This document shows positions 47,487 to 60,199 of a stretch of 64,000 bases of DNA, piece after piece. Made by a program: the position numbers and the translations under genes. The notes under the pieces are model-generated. The model searched no databases, was not told the DNA's origin, and saw only the letters and a program-made list of their open reading frames with translations. Position 1 is the stretch's first letter; the number at the start of each line of letters is the position of its first letter. Source of the stretch: Mallotus nudiflorus (lineage: Eukaryota > Streptophyta > Magnoliopsida > Malpighiales > Euphorbiaceae); the NCBI GenBank assembly GCA_947683625.1, contig CANTUR010000009.1:2679501-2743500 (forward strand). The letters are read 5' to 3'.

Positions 47487-47765
47487 AGACTGACACCATT
47501 ATTTCATACCTGAAGTTACCAGCACTCAAATGATTTTTTTTTTTCCGGAGAAGCCACTCAGAGGTTAAGTGACTGCCACTTTCCCGTAATGAAATTATTA
47601 CTAAAAGCTTACCTCATATCAGGAACATGGTCCAGTACTGGGTAACAATTCCTCCACTTCTCTAATACGATTCATTCCCCAACAATTTTTTACTCAATGA
47701 AGACCTTATTTAGCTACCCTTATCCCACGTTTGATAGGTTCTTTTCAAATTGAGTAACCTCTCTT
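47487..47765 (+). repeat. 3'-flank duplication, unit A
   Basis: The downstream flank of GRAS copy 2 shares a series of words in order with 48165-48480: TTACCAGCACT, CAGAGGTTAAGT, TCCAGTACTGGGTAAYAAT, CCTCNNC..CCACTTCT and AAGACCTTA, then GTTTNATAGGT. The copies are diverged and gapped. Confidence 0.75.
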
Positions 47766-47908
47766 GCAGCTATGTTTGTTTATTAGCTACTACCATGTGT
47801 ATGTTTTGATTCGAAATGTAGGAAAAAAATTTTCCTACATAACATTAAAAGGTCACGGTTCAGTCTCTAATCACTGCAGAGATAAAACTCCCCTTGAAAG
47901 AAGACTAC

Positions 47909-47980
47909 TCGATAAATCAAATTACTGTAAGAACTTCATTGTTGATGAAGCAAGTGGATGCTGCAAGAGTAAAGAGGGGG
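47909..47980 (+). pseudogene. GRAS SAW-motif relic, third copy
   Basis: The segment translates NYCKNFIVDEASGCCKS, aligning with the C-terminal NYHKNFIVDEDSQWMLQGWK of copy 2 and with the GGATGCTGCAAG spelling of copy 1. At the DNA level AAGAACTTCATTGTTGATGA is nearly identical to copy 2. A 6-nt deletion and loss of the SAW tryptophans disable it. It lies between the two copies of the duplicated 3' flank, as expected if a whole GRAS unit was duplicated and then mostly deleted. Confidence 0.75.
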
Positions 47981-48164
47981 AATGATGATGAATATTATAT
48001 TAAAACTTGCTTTATTTTTTTCTTTGCATTTGTCAATTTAATTTGTGTACTTTTGACTTTTCTTTTTTTTTTTTTTTTTCCCTTTTACAGTGGAACTTGC
48101 ATTAACATTTCTGAAGTATGCAATTAAAAATCTAATTCTCTAAATTCAGATTCAATGGTTTATA

Positions 48165-48480
48165 TATTTCCAACCGACTTCCCCACTATACCTAACATTA
48201 CCAGCACTAACTAAAATTTCTCAAGGAGCCAATCACAGAGGTTAAGTTGACAGCTACTTTTCTCTCTTCGTAGTAATCCTACAACAAGTTCATTTTCTTT
48301 AATGAAATTATAACCTATGATTCTCCTGAAAACAGAGCCCTGTGGGGCTGACACCGAGAATATGATCCAGTACTAGGTAATAATACCTCTACAGCTCCAC
48401 TTCTGTAATGGGTGTCCACAGCTTTCACTCTTTAAAGACCTTACTAGATGCTGCCATGTTTCATAGGTACTTTTAAAGTA
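48165..48480 (+). repeat. 3'-flank duplication, unit B
   Basis: Second copy of the GRAS 3' flank (see 47487-47765), following the GRAS relic. It contains TTACCAGCACT, CAGAGGTTAAGT, TCCAGTACTAGGTAATAAT and AAGACCTTACTAG in the same order. An extra block (48290-48350) is absent from unit A. Confidence 0.75.
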
Positions 48481-49669
48481 TTCTTTATTTATGTTATTTT
48501 AATCGTTGTCTTTTTTGCTTGTTCCATATGTTTGTCTTTATCTTCTCATGCCATGATGCTTGTCTCTGGTTTTTGTCCATGCACCCAGACCAGTTCTTGC
48601 TTCTTAACAGATAAAAATAATAAGCAAAAAACTCTCATCATTTTACATCGCACAAGATTTCCTGATTCAACTGGATGTCTAAGGTTCGTCATGATTCAAC
48701 TCTCCAAACTTCAAGTCAAGATCATATGAGCTAATTAACACGTAGCCGCAAGCACATAAGTTTGCAGCATACTGATGGATACATATATAAACACAGCACT
48801 TAAACTCAGATCAAAAATAAAAAAAAATCCAACATAGATTCAAGTACTGCCATCTGAAAAACAACACTCTTCCAATGAATGGTGCCAAAAAAATATATAC
48901 AATACACACAGAGGTAGAGAGATTTATCACCAGAGGAAGTGCCTTCATTCAAGTGCCAATTTTATATAAGAAACATACAAGCACATTTATTCCATCTTGA
49001 ACTACCAAATATTTGGCAACTAATGGGTACAATTTATAGTAGAACCTATATGCCCCTATCTCTTCCATATCACATATTCAAACTAGAGGAGATGGATTCT
49101 TCAAAATAAAAAAAGTAGAGATGGAGAAAGTTAAAAGGTTGACCCATCGGAGAGTGTTTAAAAAAAAAAAAAAGGAAAAACACCAACTCATTTAATAAAA
49201 TATGCTTCAACCTTTTCAAACAATTTCAAGCAATAAAGGAAACAATGTGGCCAGAGCTCCCTAGCAGTCAAAGCCAGAAAAAAAAATTTCCTCCTCCAGC
49301 ACTTAAAAAATAATGGATGTACTCGTCATCCAACTATGCTTTAGTGTAATTAATCTTAAAAATGCATTAGCAGATGAAAGTTTCATCCAATATTATTTGC
49401 TATGTGTTTGTGCATGCGTGCCGTGTGAGAGAGATGGAACAAAACAAATGAAATTCTTGTTAAAAAAACCTGCATATCCATAATGCTATGGCAAAATTAT
49501 AGTATTATCCCACTATGGGTAAAACCTTTATCTTAAAAGGAAAAACAAGGTGTAGAAATAGAAATACAACAATTACAACATCAAATTTTAAACTTCACCT
49601 CAACTAAAAAACACCTGACAATGAATAAAGAAAATTCTACAACTATTGAGATGAACTACCTAGTTATGC
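48481..49669 (-). other. 3' UTR and downstream region of MPP6
   Basis: No coding sequence is visible. On the - strand an AATAAA-type signal occurs at about 48987-48992, so the MPP6 transcript could run to about 48970, though the exact end is unknown. The + strand open frame 48448-48729 has no motif and overlaps the duplicated flank. Confidence 0.4.
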
Positions 49670-51414
49670 TCACCCTCTTTTGTTTTGATTGTTTTGGCTT
49701 TTTGGTCTGAGCACACTCCAGTCCAGCTTTTCACGTTTTGGTTGCTTAAAGGACCCCTTATTGCCATTTGGAGATGAATGTTGGTTGCCTTCAGTTTTTG
49801 GTAATTTATTTTTGTGTTGTAACTCAGGTACCAACTCAGACTGTTTTCGTTTAAGGTCCCCATCAGATTTTGCATTACCAGTGTTTGAGCACTCTGTGCC
49901 ATCCTGTGATGACCCATTTCCTCTGCAAAATACGTGGAGAGAAAGATGTAAATGCGAGGTAGCATGACTCCAAAGACTACAACAACAAGAACAAAAGAAT
50001 TAAAAAGAAGTGTGCAAGCATGAAGTCAGATTGGCTTTTCAGTTGTTACTGCATTCGCTGTATATTACCATGTGCAATTTAACAGCCCAGCATTGTTAAA
50101 TTGCAACAACATTATAATAAACAACCTAGAATTTACATTCAAACCCACGTCCAGCATGTTTCAGATCTGATGATTGTTACCCTAGTTTGCACCAAGAACT
50201 TCTCATTCTATGAAAATTTTTTTCAGGAGCTACAAGGTAGAGAAAAAAAAAAAGGAGAAGTCAAAATTACTCACCTAAACGATGTTCCACTCTGACCATT
50301 AGAGACATCAGACACTTTAGGCTGACCAAGGTTTGTTGCATCTTCATTTAGTTTCTATCAAAAATGATTGATTTGGAGTGAGGAGACCATGAGCCAGAAG
50401 TGAAGTTTATGATAATTCTATTGTTGGGTCACTCAACCCTTATACTCACATCAACAGAAGGATTAAAGTTTCGAAATGACATCCGTCCTATAGATGCTCC
50501 TGGATGAGGATCCGCTTCCATTATTACCATGCTACATACAAGGAGAAAAAAGAAAGCTGTGTAACTGATCCATAGAACACAAAACCATGAAATTAAGAAT
50601 TAGTCCATGCAATAAGCTAAGTAAGCAAGACACAAAATAGCATAATATTATGAACCTTAAACTGTGTCATTAAGAATTTCAATATATGAAATAAAAATCT
50701 CTAAACCATGACCTCACAGACTGTTAACTGACATCTCAGAAAAATTGGGCTTAGACGATGAGACCTAGCTGGCTTCCAAGACAACTCAAGCCCCCCAAAA
50801 CAAAACTCAAAAGAAATAAAATAAAATGACATAAAAACTAAAAAGCTTATGTTCACCTCCAGCACCAAGTGCCATTGGAAAATCATTGCAATTTCCAGTG
50901 ATTTAAATAAGATATACCTACTCATTCAATTGCTTATAAAGGTGTTAAACCACTAAAATCCCAATGATCACATTGTAATTGCCACTACTGCAAGGCAAAG
51001 AAGAATTGCATTACAACACATAAAAACAAAATAAACTTGGAAGTGAAGAAGCAAGCAAACCAACCACTTCCTAATGGTACCAGGAGAAAAGAAATTCCCA
51101 TCAAGTTTCTCCTCTTCTTGTTTCTTAGTTTTTTCCTCCCTCAAAGCTGCCCTTTGCATAAACTATTGGGAAAAAAAAAATTGATATGAAATTGCCATAT
51201 CAGTACATGCATAACTTCAGAAAATCATTCATGTTTCACTGAAAAAGAAAAGAAAAAGTAAACTTTCAAAAAATAAACGCAAACACAGATAAATTAAAGC
51301 AAAACCCAGTTCAAAACCCCAAGAAATTGCATCAAAGAACCAATCTAATGTTTTTGATAGTTCAGTGTGTACCTTCAAGTTCCTCAAAGTACTTGATATC
51401 TCACGCTTTGCCAT
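49670..51414 (-). CDS. MPP6: M-phase phosphoprotein 6 (MPP6), nuclear exosome cofactor
   Basis: Five coding exons with GT-AG introns: 51414-51373, 51162-51065, 50531-50450, 50354-50275 and 49922-49670, together 184 aa. The N-terminus MAKREISSTLRNLK joins FMQRAALREEKTKKQEEEK. The middle, CMVIMEADPHPGASIGRMSF then NFNPSVDKLNE, holds the conserved GRMSFxxFNP signature. The C-terminus has KREKLDWSVLRP, the conserved basic LDW motif. MPP6 in animals and yeast binds RNA and links the RRP6/MTR4 module to the nuclear exosome core, aiding pre-rRNA 3' processing and RNA surveillance. The same nuclear role is inferred here. All splice phases keep the frame. The gene lies tail-to-tail with the GRAS genes. 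Confidence 0.95.
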
Positions 51415-52272
51415 ATTACAAAGCCAAAATCAAGAAACTCCAAAGAACCAAAAATTAATCAAATCTATAAACCTCTTCTTCACTCCAAGAGCAAAAGGGG
51501 AAGAATTTTTTTCGTTGTTCTTCTCTTCTTCAAAGAAAGGTCCAATTTCTGATCTTGGGCTTAAAAAATTTCCCTAGTTTGGGTTCCAGCGAAGTGAGAA
51601 AGACTTGTTTAGAGATGGGTGCGGGCGGTCCAACCCGATCCTGTCTTTCAAGTTTTCAATTGGCCCATCTTAAAAGTTCACATTTATTTTGAAATGGAAG
51701 GTCAATTTGACCCCTAAACTTTGCTCAAGAGACCAATTTAGACCTTTTGTGTCATTTTGAATCAAATTAACCCAATACTTATTATATTTGGTTCAGTTTA
51801 CTCTTTTTTTTTTTGGTACGCCACTCTTTCAAAACTAAATATAAAATCAGTAACAATATTATAATAATTAATTAATTTAATTTTCTTTTTTAATCCTTGA
51901 TAACTAGTTTTTGGAACTCTTAAGCTTGGTATCCTACAATCCACAAACAGAAGGCAAAGTAAAAGGTGGGGAAAGTCCACACAAACACTCTGATGCCTAA
52001 GTTAGAGAACAGAAGTAGGGGAATAAGGAACAACTAGAACATATGAGAATGAGATACTCCTCTGTGAGGGATATGGGGTTCTATTTATAGTAATACTTTA
52101 ACCTGAGAGGAGTTGGATTCCTTGTGAGATAGGAGTCATAATCCTGGTAGGAGAGTGTTCCCTCTTTACTTAGGATTCCTCTTTGGGGCAGAGTCCTTTT
52201 CCTGGACGGATTCTGCTACTTTCCTAGTCCGAGTGTCCCTGTTTAGGAAATAAAGATCCTTTAATTAAGTAG
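51415..52272. other. MPP6 leader/promoter and unassigned repeat debris
   Basis: The MPP6 5' UTR probably covers about 51415-51600 on the - strand, which is A/G-rich there. Sequence at 51690-51800 (AATTTGACCCCTAAACTTTG) resembles common plant MULE or MITE ends but has no partner. From 51965 to 52272 a less AT-rich block with CTATTTATAG (52081-52090) resembles LTR sequence cut by the next insertion. Neither could be assigned. Confidence 0.4.
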
Positions 52273-55200
52273 TGTAATATCCCATGTTTTTTTAAATATT
52301 TTAATACTGCATCGGGATATGCAGTGTTAATAATTTTTGTATATAATATTGATATTTTATGAGTTTGTTATTTAATTAAAGCTTATTTTAATTATTTTAG
52401 GTTATTTTAAGTACTTTACGTAAAATTTTCCCAGGAATGTTATTTTCGGGCAAAATTAATACATAAATAATTTAATATTAATTATTTTAAAAAATTTTAC
52501 GGACTTGCATGAACTCATATATATTTTTAAAGTGCTAAATGGAGTGTATATATGTGTGTATATTTAAATTAAACTATGGTTTAATTAATTACCCTAATTT
52601 TTATTATTTATTATTAGTTTTAATATTATTTAATTATTTTTTTTAGTGTATAAATTATTTAAAATATTAAATATGTGTGTGGTGAATATTTATTATCCAT
52701 ATAATATTATATATTAAAATAATATAAAGTATAGATATATATATATATACATACATATACATATAATATTTATCAAAATATAAAGTTCATTAAAATTATA
52801 AGATTGCCATTGAAGCTTCTTCATCCCTCTCGATCGTCTCCCTCACTCCTCCGACGTCTGCAACTCCGTTCACTCACTGTCACTGTGCCTTCCACCGTGC
52901 CACCTTCATTTCCAGCTTGCTCCGCCACCCCTAGCCTTCTTCTCCGGCACCGTTTGGCTTGATTTTGGCCGGAATGACCGAAACTTCTCTTCTCACCGTT
53001 CACTGACTTCCCGACCACCAAATTCAGTGATTCCGGTGTCGTTGAACTCCCTAGCCTCCATAGAAGATGATTCCAAGCTTTCTTTTAGCTTAAAAATCGT
53101 TTTGGTAAGGTTTTGAGCTTGATGTTAATTTCGGCCATTTTTGTTTCTTGATTTATTTGAACTTCAATATTAATTATTCAAACTTAATTACTTTACAAAA
53201 TTTACTTCTTGTAGCTCAATATACATGTGGTAATTTTTGTAGAATTTTTGGAAATTATTTTGATTTTTGGGTATTTTTGAATATTTTATTTTTATTTTCT
53301 AATTTTCGAAAATTAATTAATTAAATTATGAAATTGTGTTTTATGATAAATATAGGTGTTTAAATGAATTATAGAAATTTATTTGGAATTTTTGTGAATT
53401 TTTATGTATTTATTTTGAATTTAATTAGTTTATGTAATTTTGAGAAAATAGGGTTAATTGTGTTTTTAATTGAAATTAATTAGTTAATTGAGTTTATTTA
53501 GTGATATTATTGATAAATATGTTGAGAAAATTAATTTTTATCAATTATATTATTTTTGGTGAATTTTTGGATTAATTTTGGCATATTTATAAATATAGGG
53601 GTATTTTGGAAATTTTACACTAAATTGGCTAAAAATATAATTAAATTGGTTTTAATAGTTATTTAGGGTATAAAAATGATTTCTACAAATTATTTAGTAT
53701 TTTTAACTAATTAAAATAATTTTTCATAAATTATTTTCAATTATATATATAGTATACGATTTTTCTAATAAAATGAGTTTTTATCGGTTTTTACTGTGTT
53801 TTAGGGTTAATTATGTAATTTCTACTTATTAAATGTATTTTTGGTATTTCTGTTTTGTTTTGTGAATTGCAGACCTCGGTCGGTAAACTGTAGTTTGGAG
53901 TCCGATCGAGGCGTTGTGATTATAATTCTGTGTCTATTTTTCGAAGTGTGTTTCTTTGTAGGGCCGGCTCTACTCTTTGAGTAGAGAAATGTCCATTTTA
54001 CAAGGGAGGTTCTGTCGGATTTTTGGTAGAATTCTCGTAAAGCATGATGTCCAGTCGAATTCTGATTTAATTATGTGTCTAGTAATCTAGATCGAGTCTT
54101 TAGAACTTCTGTAGATGTATTCTGATATTCTGTGATCGTTTGCTTGTTTAGTTTCACCGAGACTGAGGCCTAGTGGACCAGGCCCATCAGACCCATCTCG
54201 AGGAGTGCAATAATTTGTGAGTTGCTATTATATATATATATATGTTCTAGGGTGCATGATTTAGAAATCTATGTTTTATTTGACTAAAAATGCATAATGA
54301 TTTAATTAGTACTTAAGTTTACTTTTGGTTTATTATTGGTATATTTTAAACTATATGCATGTTTTATTAATGAATTATGTTTAAAATATTTTTAAGTATA
54401 TTTCTAGTTTATTTTGTAATTTAATTGGATTTATTTGACGTATATATACTCGAAATACACCTGGTTTACTTTTGGTATATTTTTAGTATATATATGGTTT
54501 ATGTTGTTATTTTATTCAATTTATGCATCATTTACTTTTATGAATGTATGCTTTATATTTTAATGAAGGATATCAATAAAACGTGCTACCTAGTGGGCAT
54601 CACTAGGACCGAGTACGTACCGGTACGCTGATAACATTTAGGCTATATTACTAACTTATTTATGGATCATGATTGGATTGATTTGATTGATATGTGATGT
54701 GATTATTGAGTGTGAGTGCTAGAGCTCGGTTGACCAAGTGTCTCGGGGCCAATCACACTGATAGTCAAACTGCTGGAGCTCGGTTGACTTAGTGTCTCGA
54801 GGCCAGTCTATTGTCCAAATGGAATAAGTGAATATATTGGAATAAGTGAGCCTATATGGATAGAGTGTTGTCTGACACTGTTTTGAGGTTGCGATTTTCT
54901 AGGGTTCTATTTGATCCTTCATTAACAATGATTTTCAATAAAAATATATAAAAAAATGATTTTTATTGCATTTGTGTGTATTTGCCTGTATACATACATA
55001 ATATATATACTTTTGATTGTGTGCACTGGCATTTAGTATGCATGTATATATACTATAGTAATTCACTCAGTGAGGTCTGACTCCCCTCCATTGACTATTT
55101 TCAGGAGAGTCATCTTCATCAGACCTCAGTAGCAGGCCTGTACGTCGGATTTCTTCCGCCCCAGCTTCATTATGTAAACTGCTCACTTGAGTTTTATTTT

Positions 55201-55508
55201 ATGATCTAGACACTGCAGTAGTCATAAAATTGTTAAAAGAAATTGTATTATATTTGCGCGAGTTATGTATTTTAAGAATTTGAACTAGAACTTGTACTAA
55301 AAGTTTATTTATATATATGAGATGAGGATTTGATTTAATTTCATTTTGTATAAATATTATTTTGATATTTATGATTTTATTCTGCTGCAAATTATGTTAT
55401 TATTATTATTGCATGTTTTATTTTATTTTTAGGCTTGCTACGGGTTCCGAATTCGAAAGAATTCTCGTTCCCTAACACCGGTCATGGCCCCTGTTTTAGG
55501 TCATGACA
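52273..55508 (+). mobile_element. Solo LTR, family of about 3.3 kb, copy 3
   Basis: A 3236-bp LTR with termini TGTAATATCCCATG and AGGTCATGACA. Flanks AGTAG (52268-52272) and GGTAG (55509-55513) match at 4 of 5 positions. Family landmarks in the same order as copy 1: GC-rich segment 52800-53060, CCTAGTGGACCAGGCCCATC (54170-54189), the doubled GAGCTCGGTTGAC unit (54720-54830), CATCAGACCTCAGTAG near 55118 and TTGCTACGGGTTCCGAATTC. The reverse-strand frame 53021-52821 sits in the GC-rich segment and is not supported as a gene. Confidence 0.93.
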
Positions 55509-55513
55509 GGTAG

Positions 55514-56401
55514 GAATATATATAGGTGGTATCAATCCTAATTATAATAATAGAGAAAATATCATTTGAATATCTCTCCGCTCCCCCTCTCACTTTCACT
55601 ATACTCTTTTATTCCCTCTTCTCAACCACCATCCCTATCACTTACACAACTACTACAACATCTAGGTGGGTTATCCACTGTTACTCATCACAATATATAA
55701 TCATTGAATATGTTAAATAACAAAGGCGGCAATACAACAGTAATGACGATAGTAGCAACGACAACGTTAACATCAATAATAAGAAATAAAATATCAAGAT
55801 AAAAAATATAATCAAATGGAATTAATGGAGATCAATGGTTCAGCTGTGGAATTAGTGTCACAACACCGATAAATTCCTCCTCCTTATAGTACCATCATCC
55901 CTTTCTCTACTTGAAAAAAAAACACAATAAAGGAAATATAAAAGAAAAAAGACAAAAAAAGAGAGGAGCCAACGTACTTATTAAGGAGGGGGATATTTCA
56001 ACTGTAATGTGAAAAATTGGGCTTTACCACTTTATTCCCTACATTTTTCTGGTCCATTTATATTACAAACAACCTCTAATCACCACAAAAATTTAACCAT
56101 ATATACTTTTTGACATCCTTTACACATTAATAGTTTTTTTTTTTTTTTGTAAAAAATGGTGTAGAAATTTTTAGATTTAGCTGTAAAGTTATTATCACTC
56201 TAAACATCGTTGGATTGCTCACAATGTAGTTGTTCAGCCATAGCTACCACCATTATCTTATTCATTATCTTCTCATGAGTCAGAAGATGCCTGCCTTGCA
56301 TTTGATCTATATTATTTTAATTTTCTTTGAAATTCATTAGTAAATTTCCTTTTTATTTTTTGAGCTCTTAATTCAGTGAATATTTAGTGTCTTTGAGGGC
56401 A
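55514..56401. other. Spacer before the copia element
   Basis: A pyrimidine-rich patch at 55570-55650 and AT-rich sequence elsewhere. Nothing is recognised. Confidence 0.5.
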
Positions 56402-56406
56402 TATTT

Positions 56407-56984
56407 TGTTAAGAAAATTGATGCATATTATGCATAGGATTGGTAGTGATCGGAATAGAGAAAATTGTCGCTAAAATAAATAAAGAAAAAATAAAGAAAA
56501 TTATGGAACTCATAAATTTTAAGTGGAAACCCCTAAACAAATGAGGAAAAACCATGGACAAGACTAAAAGAATTTCACTATGAAAAATTATAAGAGTTAC
56601 AAAAAATTTCTCACTATCTCCCAAGAAGAGTACAATAAAACTCTCTCTTTAAAATATAAGAAAAACTCACTTTCTATATTTTTCTCACATAAGGAGATTA
56701 CTCTTTTACACTTACCTACTCACTCTCTCTATTTTCTCTCACTTGCTTAATTACAATTTTTTTCTCTATATTGTGCCCATCAAGCCTATTATAGGTAATA
56801 AACTCTTAAGAACTAAGCAAAGCAAATTGGCAAAACCAACTTGCAAACCACTAAGGCTAAGTTGGTTTTGGCAACCATCTTATAAATAATCTAAGACCAA
56901 CTTAGTTTTGGCAACCAACTTGCAAACAATCCAAGGCCAAGTTGGCCACTTCTTCCTTTTTTTAATAAAGTAAGTTGGTTAACA
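56407..56984 (-). repeat. 3' LTR of the copia element
   Basis: Shares GTTAAGAAAATT at its left end, AAGAATTTCACWATGAAA in the middle, and GCAAGTTGG / CTTCTTCCTTTTTTTAATA on the right with the 60979-61527 LTR. It contains three repeats of CCAAGGCCAAGTTGG-type words near 56850-56945. Confidence 0.93.
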
Positions 56985-56999
56985 ATCTCCCACTTGATG

Positions 57000-59600
57000 A
57001 TTTAATTAAGAATCAATCACATCTTCATACCATTCTTTCTATCGTGCCATTTTATGTTGCTTATGTTTCTCCTAAGCCACAAGAGGATCGACACCAAATA
57101 AACTTATCACTGTTGATAGCTTTTGTCAAAAAATCTACTGGGTTGTCTTTAGTATGAATTTTCTATAAATCGATGGTTCCTTTCTCCACTTTCTCTTAAA
57201 TGAAGTGGTATTGAACTCGAATGTGTTTTGATTTTGAATAAAAGGCTAAATTTCTAATTTCTTTCAAAATGCAAGTCACTCTGACTGCTACTAAACAATG
57301 AAACTTTCTTTTATTTATGCCCAAGTTATTCTATTGTCATCTTCAACTAAACTACTTCTTTACTGGCTTATATGGTTGCCACATATTCTGCTTCTATTGT
57401 TGATATAGCCACAACTAATTGCAATTTTGATACCTAACTTACAACACTACCAGTAAGTGTAAACACATAACCCATTGTGGATAAGCTTTAATCCAAATCA
57501 CTTATATAATTTGAGTCAACATATCCTTTGACAATAAAGTCTAATCCCCCATAACATAATGTAATATCTAAGGTTCTTTTGACATATTTTAGGATCCTCT
57601 TTACAGCATTCCAATGCTCTTTACCAAGATTCACCATGTATCGAACTAACCACTCCATTGCATATACAATGTCTGGTCTTGTACAAATCATAGCAAATAT
57701 AAAACTTCCCACTATTGATGCATATAGTACTGAAGACATCTCCATCCTCTCTACTTCACTATTAAGGCTCATACTAGAGGATAACTTGAAATTAATAGGA
57801 AGTGGGGTTGAAATTTTCTTATAATTTTGCATGCTAAGTCACCGTAAAACTTTATTTAAGTAGTTTTTCTAGAGTAGCCAAACCTTCATATTATTTCTAT
57901 CTCGGTAAATTTACATCCTTAGAATCTTGTTTACTAGTTCTAAGTCCTTCATTTCAAATTCCCTAGCCAACTATTTCCTTAATTCTTTGATATGATCTTT
58001 GTTGGGGCCTCTTACTATTATGTCATTGACATATAATAGCAAAATGATAAAATCACTTTCATCAGACCTCTTGAAATATGCGCAAGGATATGCATTACAT
58101 CTATTGCATCCAATGCTCATGATGAAGGAGTCAAATCTTTTATACTAACACCTTGGTGTCTGCTTTATGCCATATAAAGATTTGTTCAACCTGCAAACCA
58201 AGTTCTTTTTTTCATGTTCTTCAAAACCTTCTAGTTGTAGCACATAAATCTCTTTTTCAAGATTTCCATAAAGAAAAGTAGTTTTCACATCTAGCTACTA
58301 TAAATCAAATATAACATATATTATTAGGACCAATTGAATTATTGTAGTTCAAACCACAAGGAAAATATTTCATTGAAGTCAATGCCTTTTTTCTAAGTAT
58401 ACCCTCATACCACTAATCTTGCACAATATCGCTCCACTTAATCATAGTTGTTATGCTTGATCTTGTAGACCCATTTGTTGCCAATTGGCTTCCTTTCTTA
58501 TGGTAACGACACAAGTTCCTAAGTCTAATTCTTATGCAGAGCTTCAATTTCTTTCTGCATAGTTACCATCCATTGAGATGCTTATAAACTTTCCATTGCT
58601 TCTTGAAGAGTTAGTGGCTCTCCATCCTTAGTTAGAAAATAGTCTGCAACATTGCTCTTAATAATATAATCAGAATGACAGACTGGTGCCCTTTTATGAC
58701 AAGTTAACTGTCAAACTCTGGTTTCTTTAGACTCAAATAGTTCTCATTCTTCATTTTCTAGTACTGCTTTAGAAGAATCCTTTTGTTCCACTTATATCAT
58801 TGTAGTCTCTAAATTGTCTTTTGATGTGCTACTATCACCTTACAATTTATCTTTTGCAAATATCACATCTCTACTGATGATAACCTTATAGGCATTGAGA
58901 TCCCATAAGTGATACCTTTTAACTCCTTCTGCATATCCTAAAATTATGCATTTCCTGGATTTTAGATCCAACTTTATAGCTAATTGGCAATTGTACATCA
59001 AGTATGCAAGGCTTCCAAATATATGGAGGTTTAAATAATCAGTAGTCTTACTAGTCCACATCTCCAAAGGTGTCTTTAACTTAATTATAGTTGATGAAGA
59101 CTTATTTATTACATAACAGGCAAACTGCTTCTACCCAAAATGACTTTACTAGGCTTGCAACTCCTAACATTGCCCTTTTTCTTTCTAACAGGGTTCTGTT
59201 CATCTGCTTTGCCAATCCATTTTATTGAGGTGTGTATGATATGGTGAACTTTCTTTTGATGCTCTCCTACTTACAGAATTTATCAAATTCTTTACCAGTA
59301 TATTCTCCACCATTATCAGACCTCAAACACTTAATCTTATTACCAGAATCAAGTTCCAACCATGCTTTGAATATTTTAAAGAATTCAAACACATCAGCTT
59401 TCCTCTTGATAGGATAAACCCAATATCTCATAGAATGGTCATCGATAAAGGACAAAAAGTAGTTTGCTCCTCCTAAGGATGGTACTGGTGCTTGCCACAC
59501 ATCAGAGTAAACCAAATCTAGAATAATTTTACTTATAGAATTAGATGTGTTGAACTTCATACAATGTTGCTTGCTTGTAACATAGTACTCACAAGTAAGG
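57000..59600 (-). pseudogene. Copia pol remnant (integrase, RT, RNase H)
   Basis: Read from high to low coordinates, the pre-integrase end CEYYVTSKQHCMKFNT lies near 59585-59540. It is followed by the integrase core (IILDLVYSDVWQAPVPSLGG, YFLSFIDDHSMRYWVYP, LRSDNGGEYTGKEF) to 59267, then the downstream IFGSLAYLMYN...KCIILGYAEGVKRY stretch (59067-58840). The RT is heavily eroded, with its catalytic box at 58022-58033 reading YVND in place of YVDD. RNase H-side motifs (YASIVGSFIFAMICTRPDI, WNAVKRILKYVKRTLD) occupy 57832-57488, and KIHTKDNPVDFLTK near 57110 marks the tail. Multiple stops and frameshifts inactivate it. Confidence 0.9.
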
Positions 59601-60199
59601 AGATCTTTATAAAACCAAGAAGTAGCTTTTGCTCAACTAGAATTTTCATTCCTTGTTATAACATATAGCCGACTTTGGAGTGTCACAGCATTGTAGATTT
59701 TTTAATTAAACCATTTGAAGTAACACATGCTTCTACCTTTTTCAAAGTCTCTCCCATCAATATGTATAAATTTACAACTATCTTTTATGCCTTTATTAGT
59801 AGAAGCGCACCTCAGATTATTTTCATAATCCCTTTTTCAATTTTAACCCTGCAACTAAGATCATCTACTACTCCTATAGAGAGTAGATTTTAATTTGAGC
59901 CCTCCACATACTACACATTTTGAATAATGCAAATTGTGCCATTGTACATCCTCAACTTAATGGTTCTAATACTGACGATCTTCAAAGGATAATTATCAAC
60001 TGTGAAGAAAAATCCTTTGGAAAAAGGTTCATAATGAAAAAACCAATCTCTTCAATCGGTTATGTGTTAAATATCTACTTGTCAAGGATCCATACATTAA
60101 AAATTTTCTTTGTGTATGGTAGTCATCAACATCGTAATACATAGAGCATCACCATCAATTGATGTACTAGCAATAGTTCCTTAAGGATTGGAACCTTTT

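Noticed and set aside
49689..49967. + strand frame of 92 codons
   Set aside because: It is the antisense shadow of MPP6 exon 5.
52821..53021. Arg-rich reverse-strand frame
   Set aside because: Same LTR GC-rich segment as above, with no ATG-frame conservation between copies.
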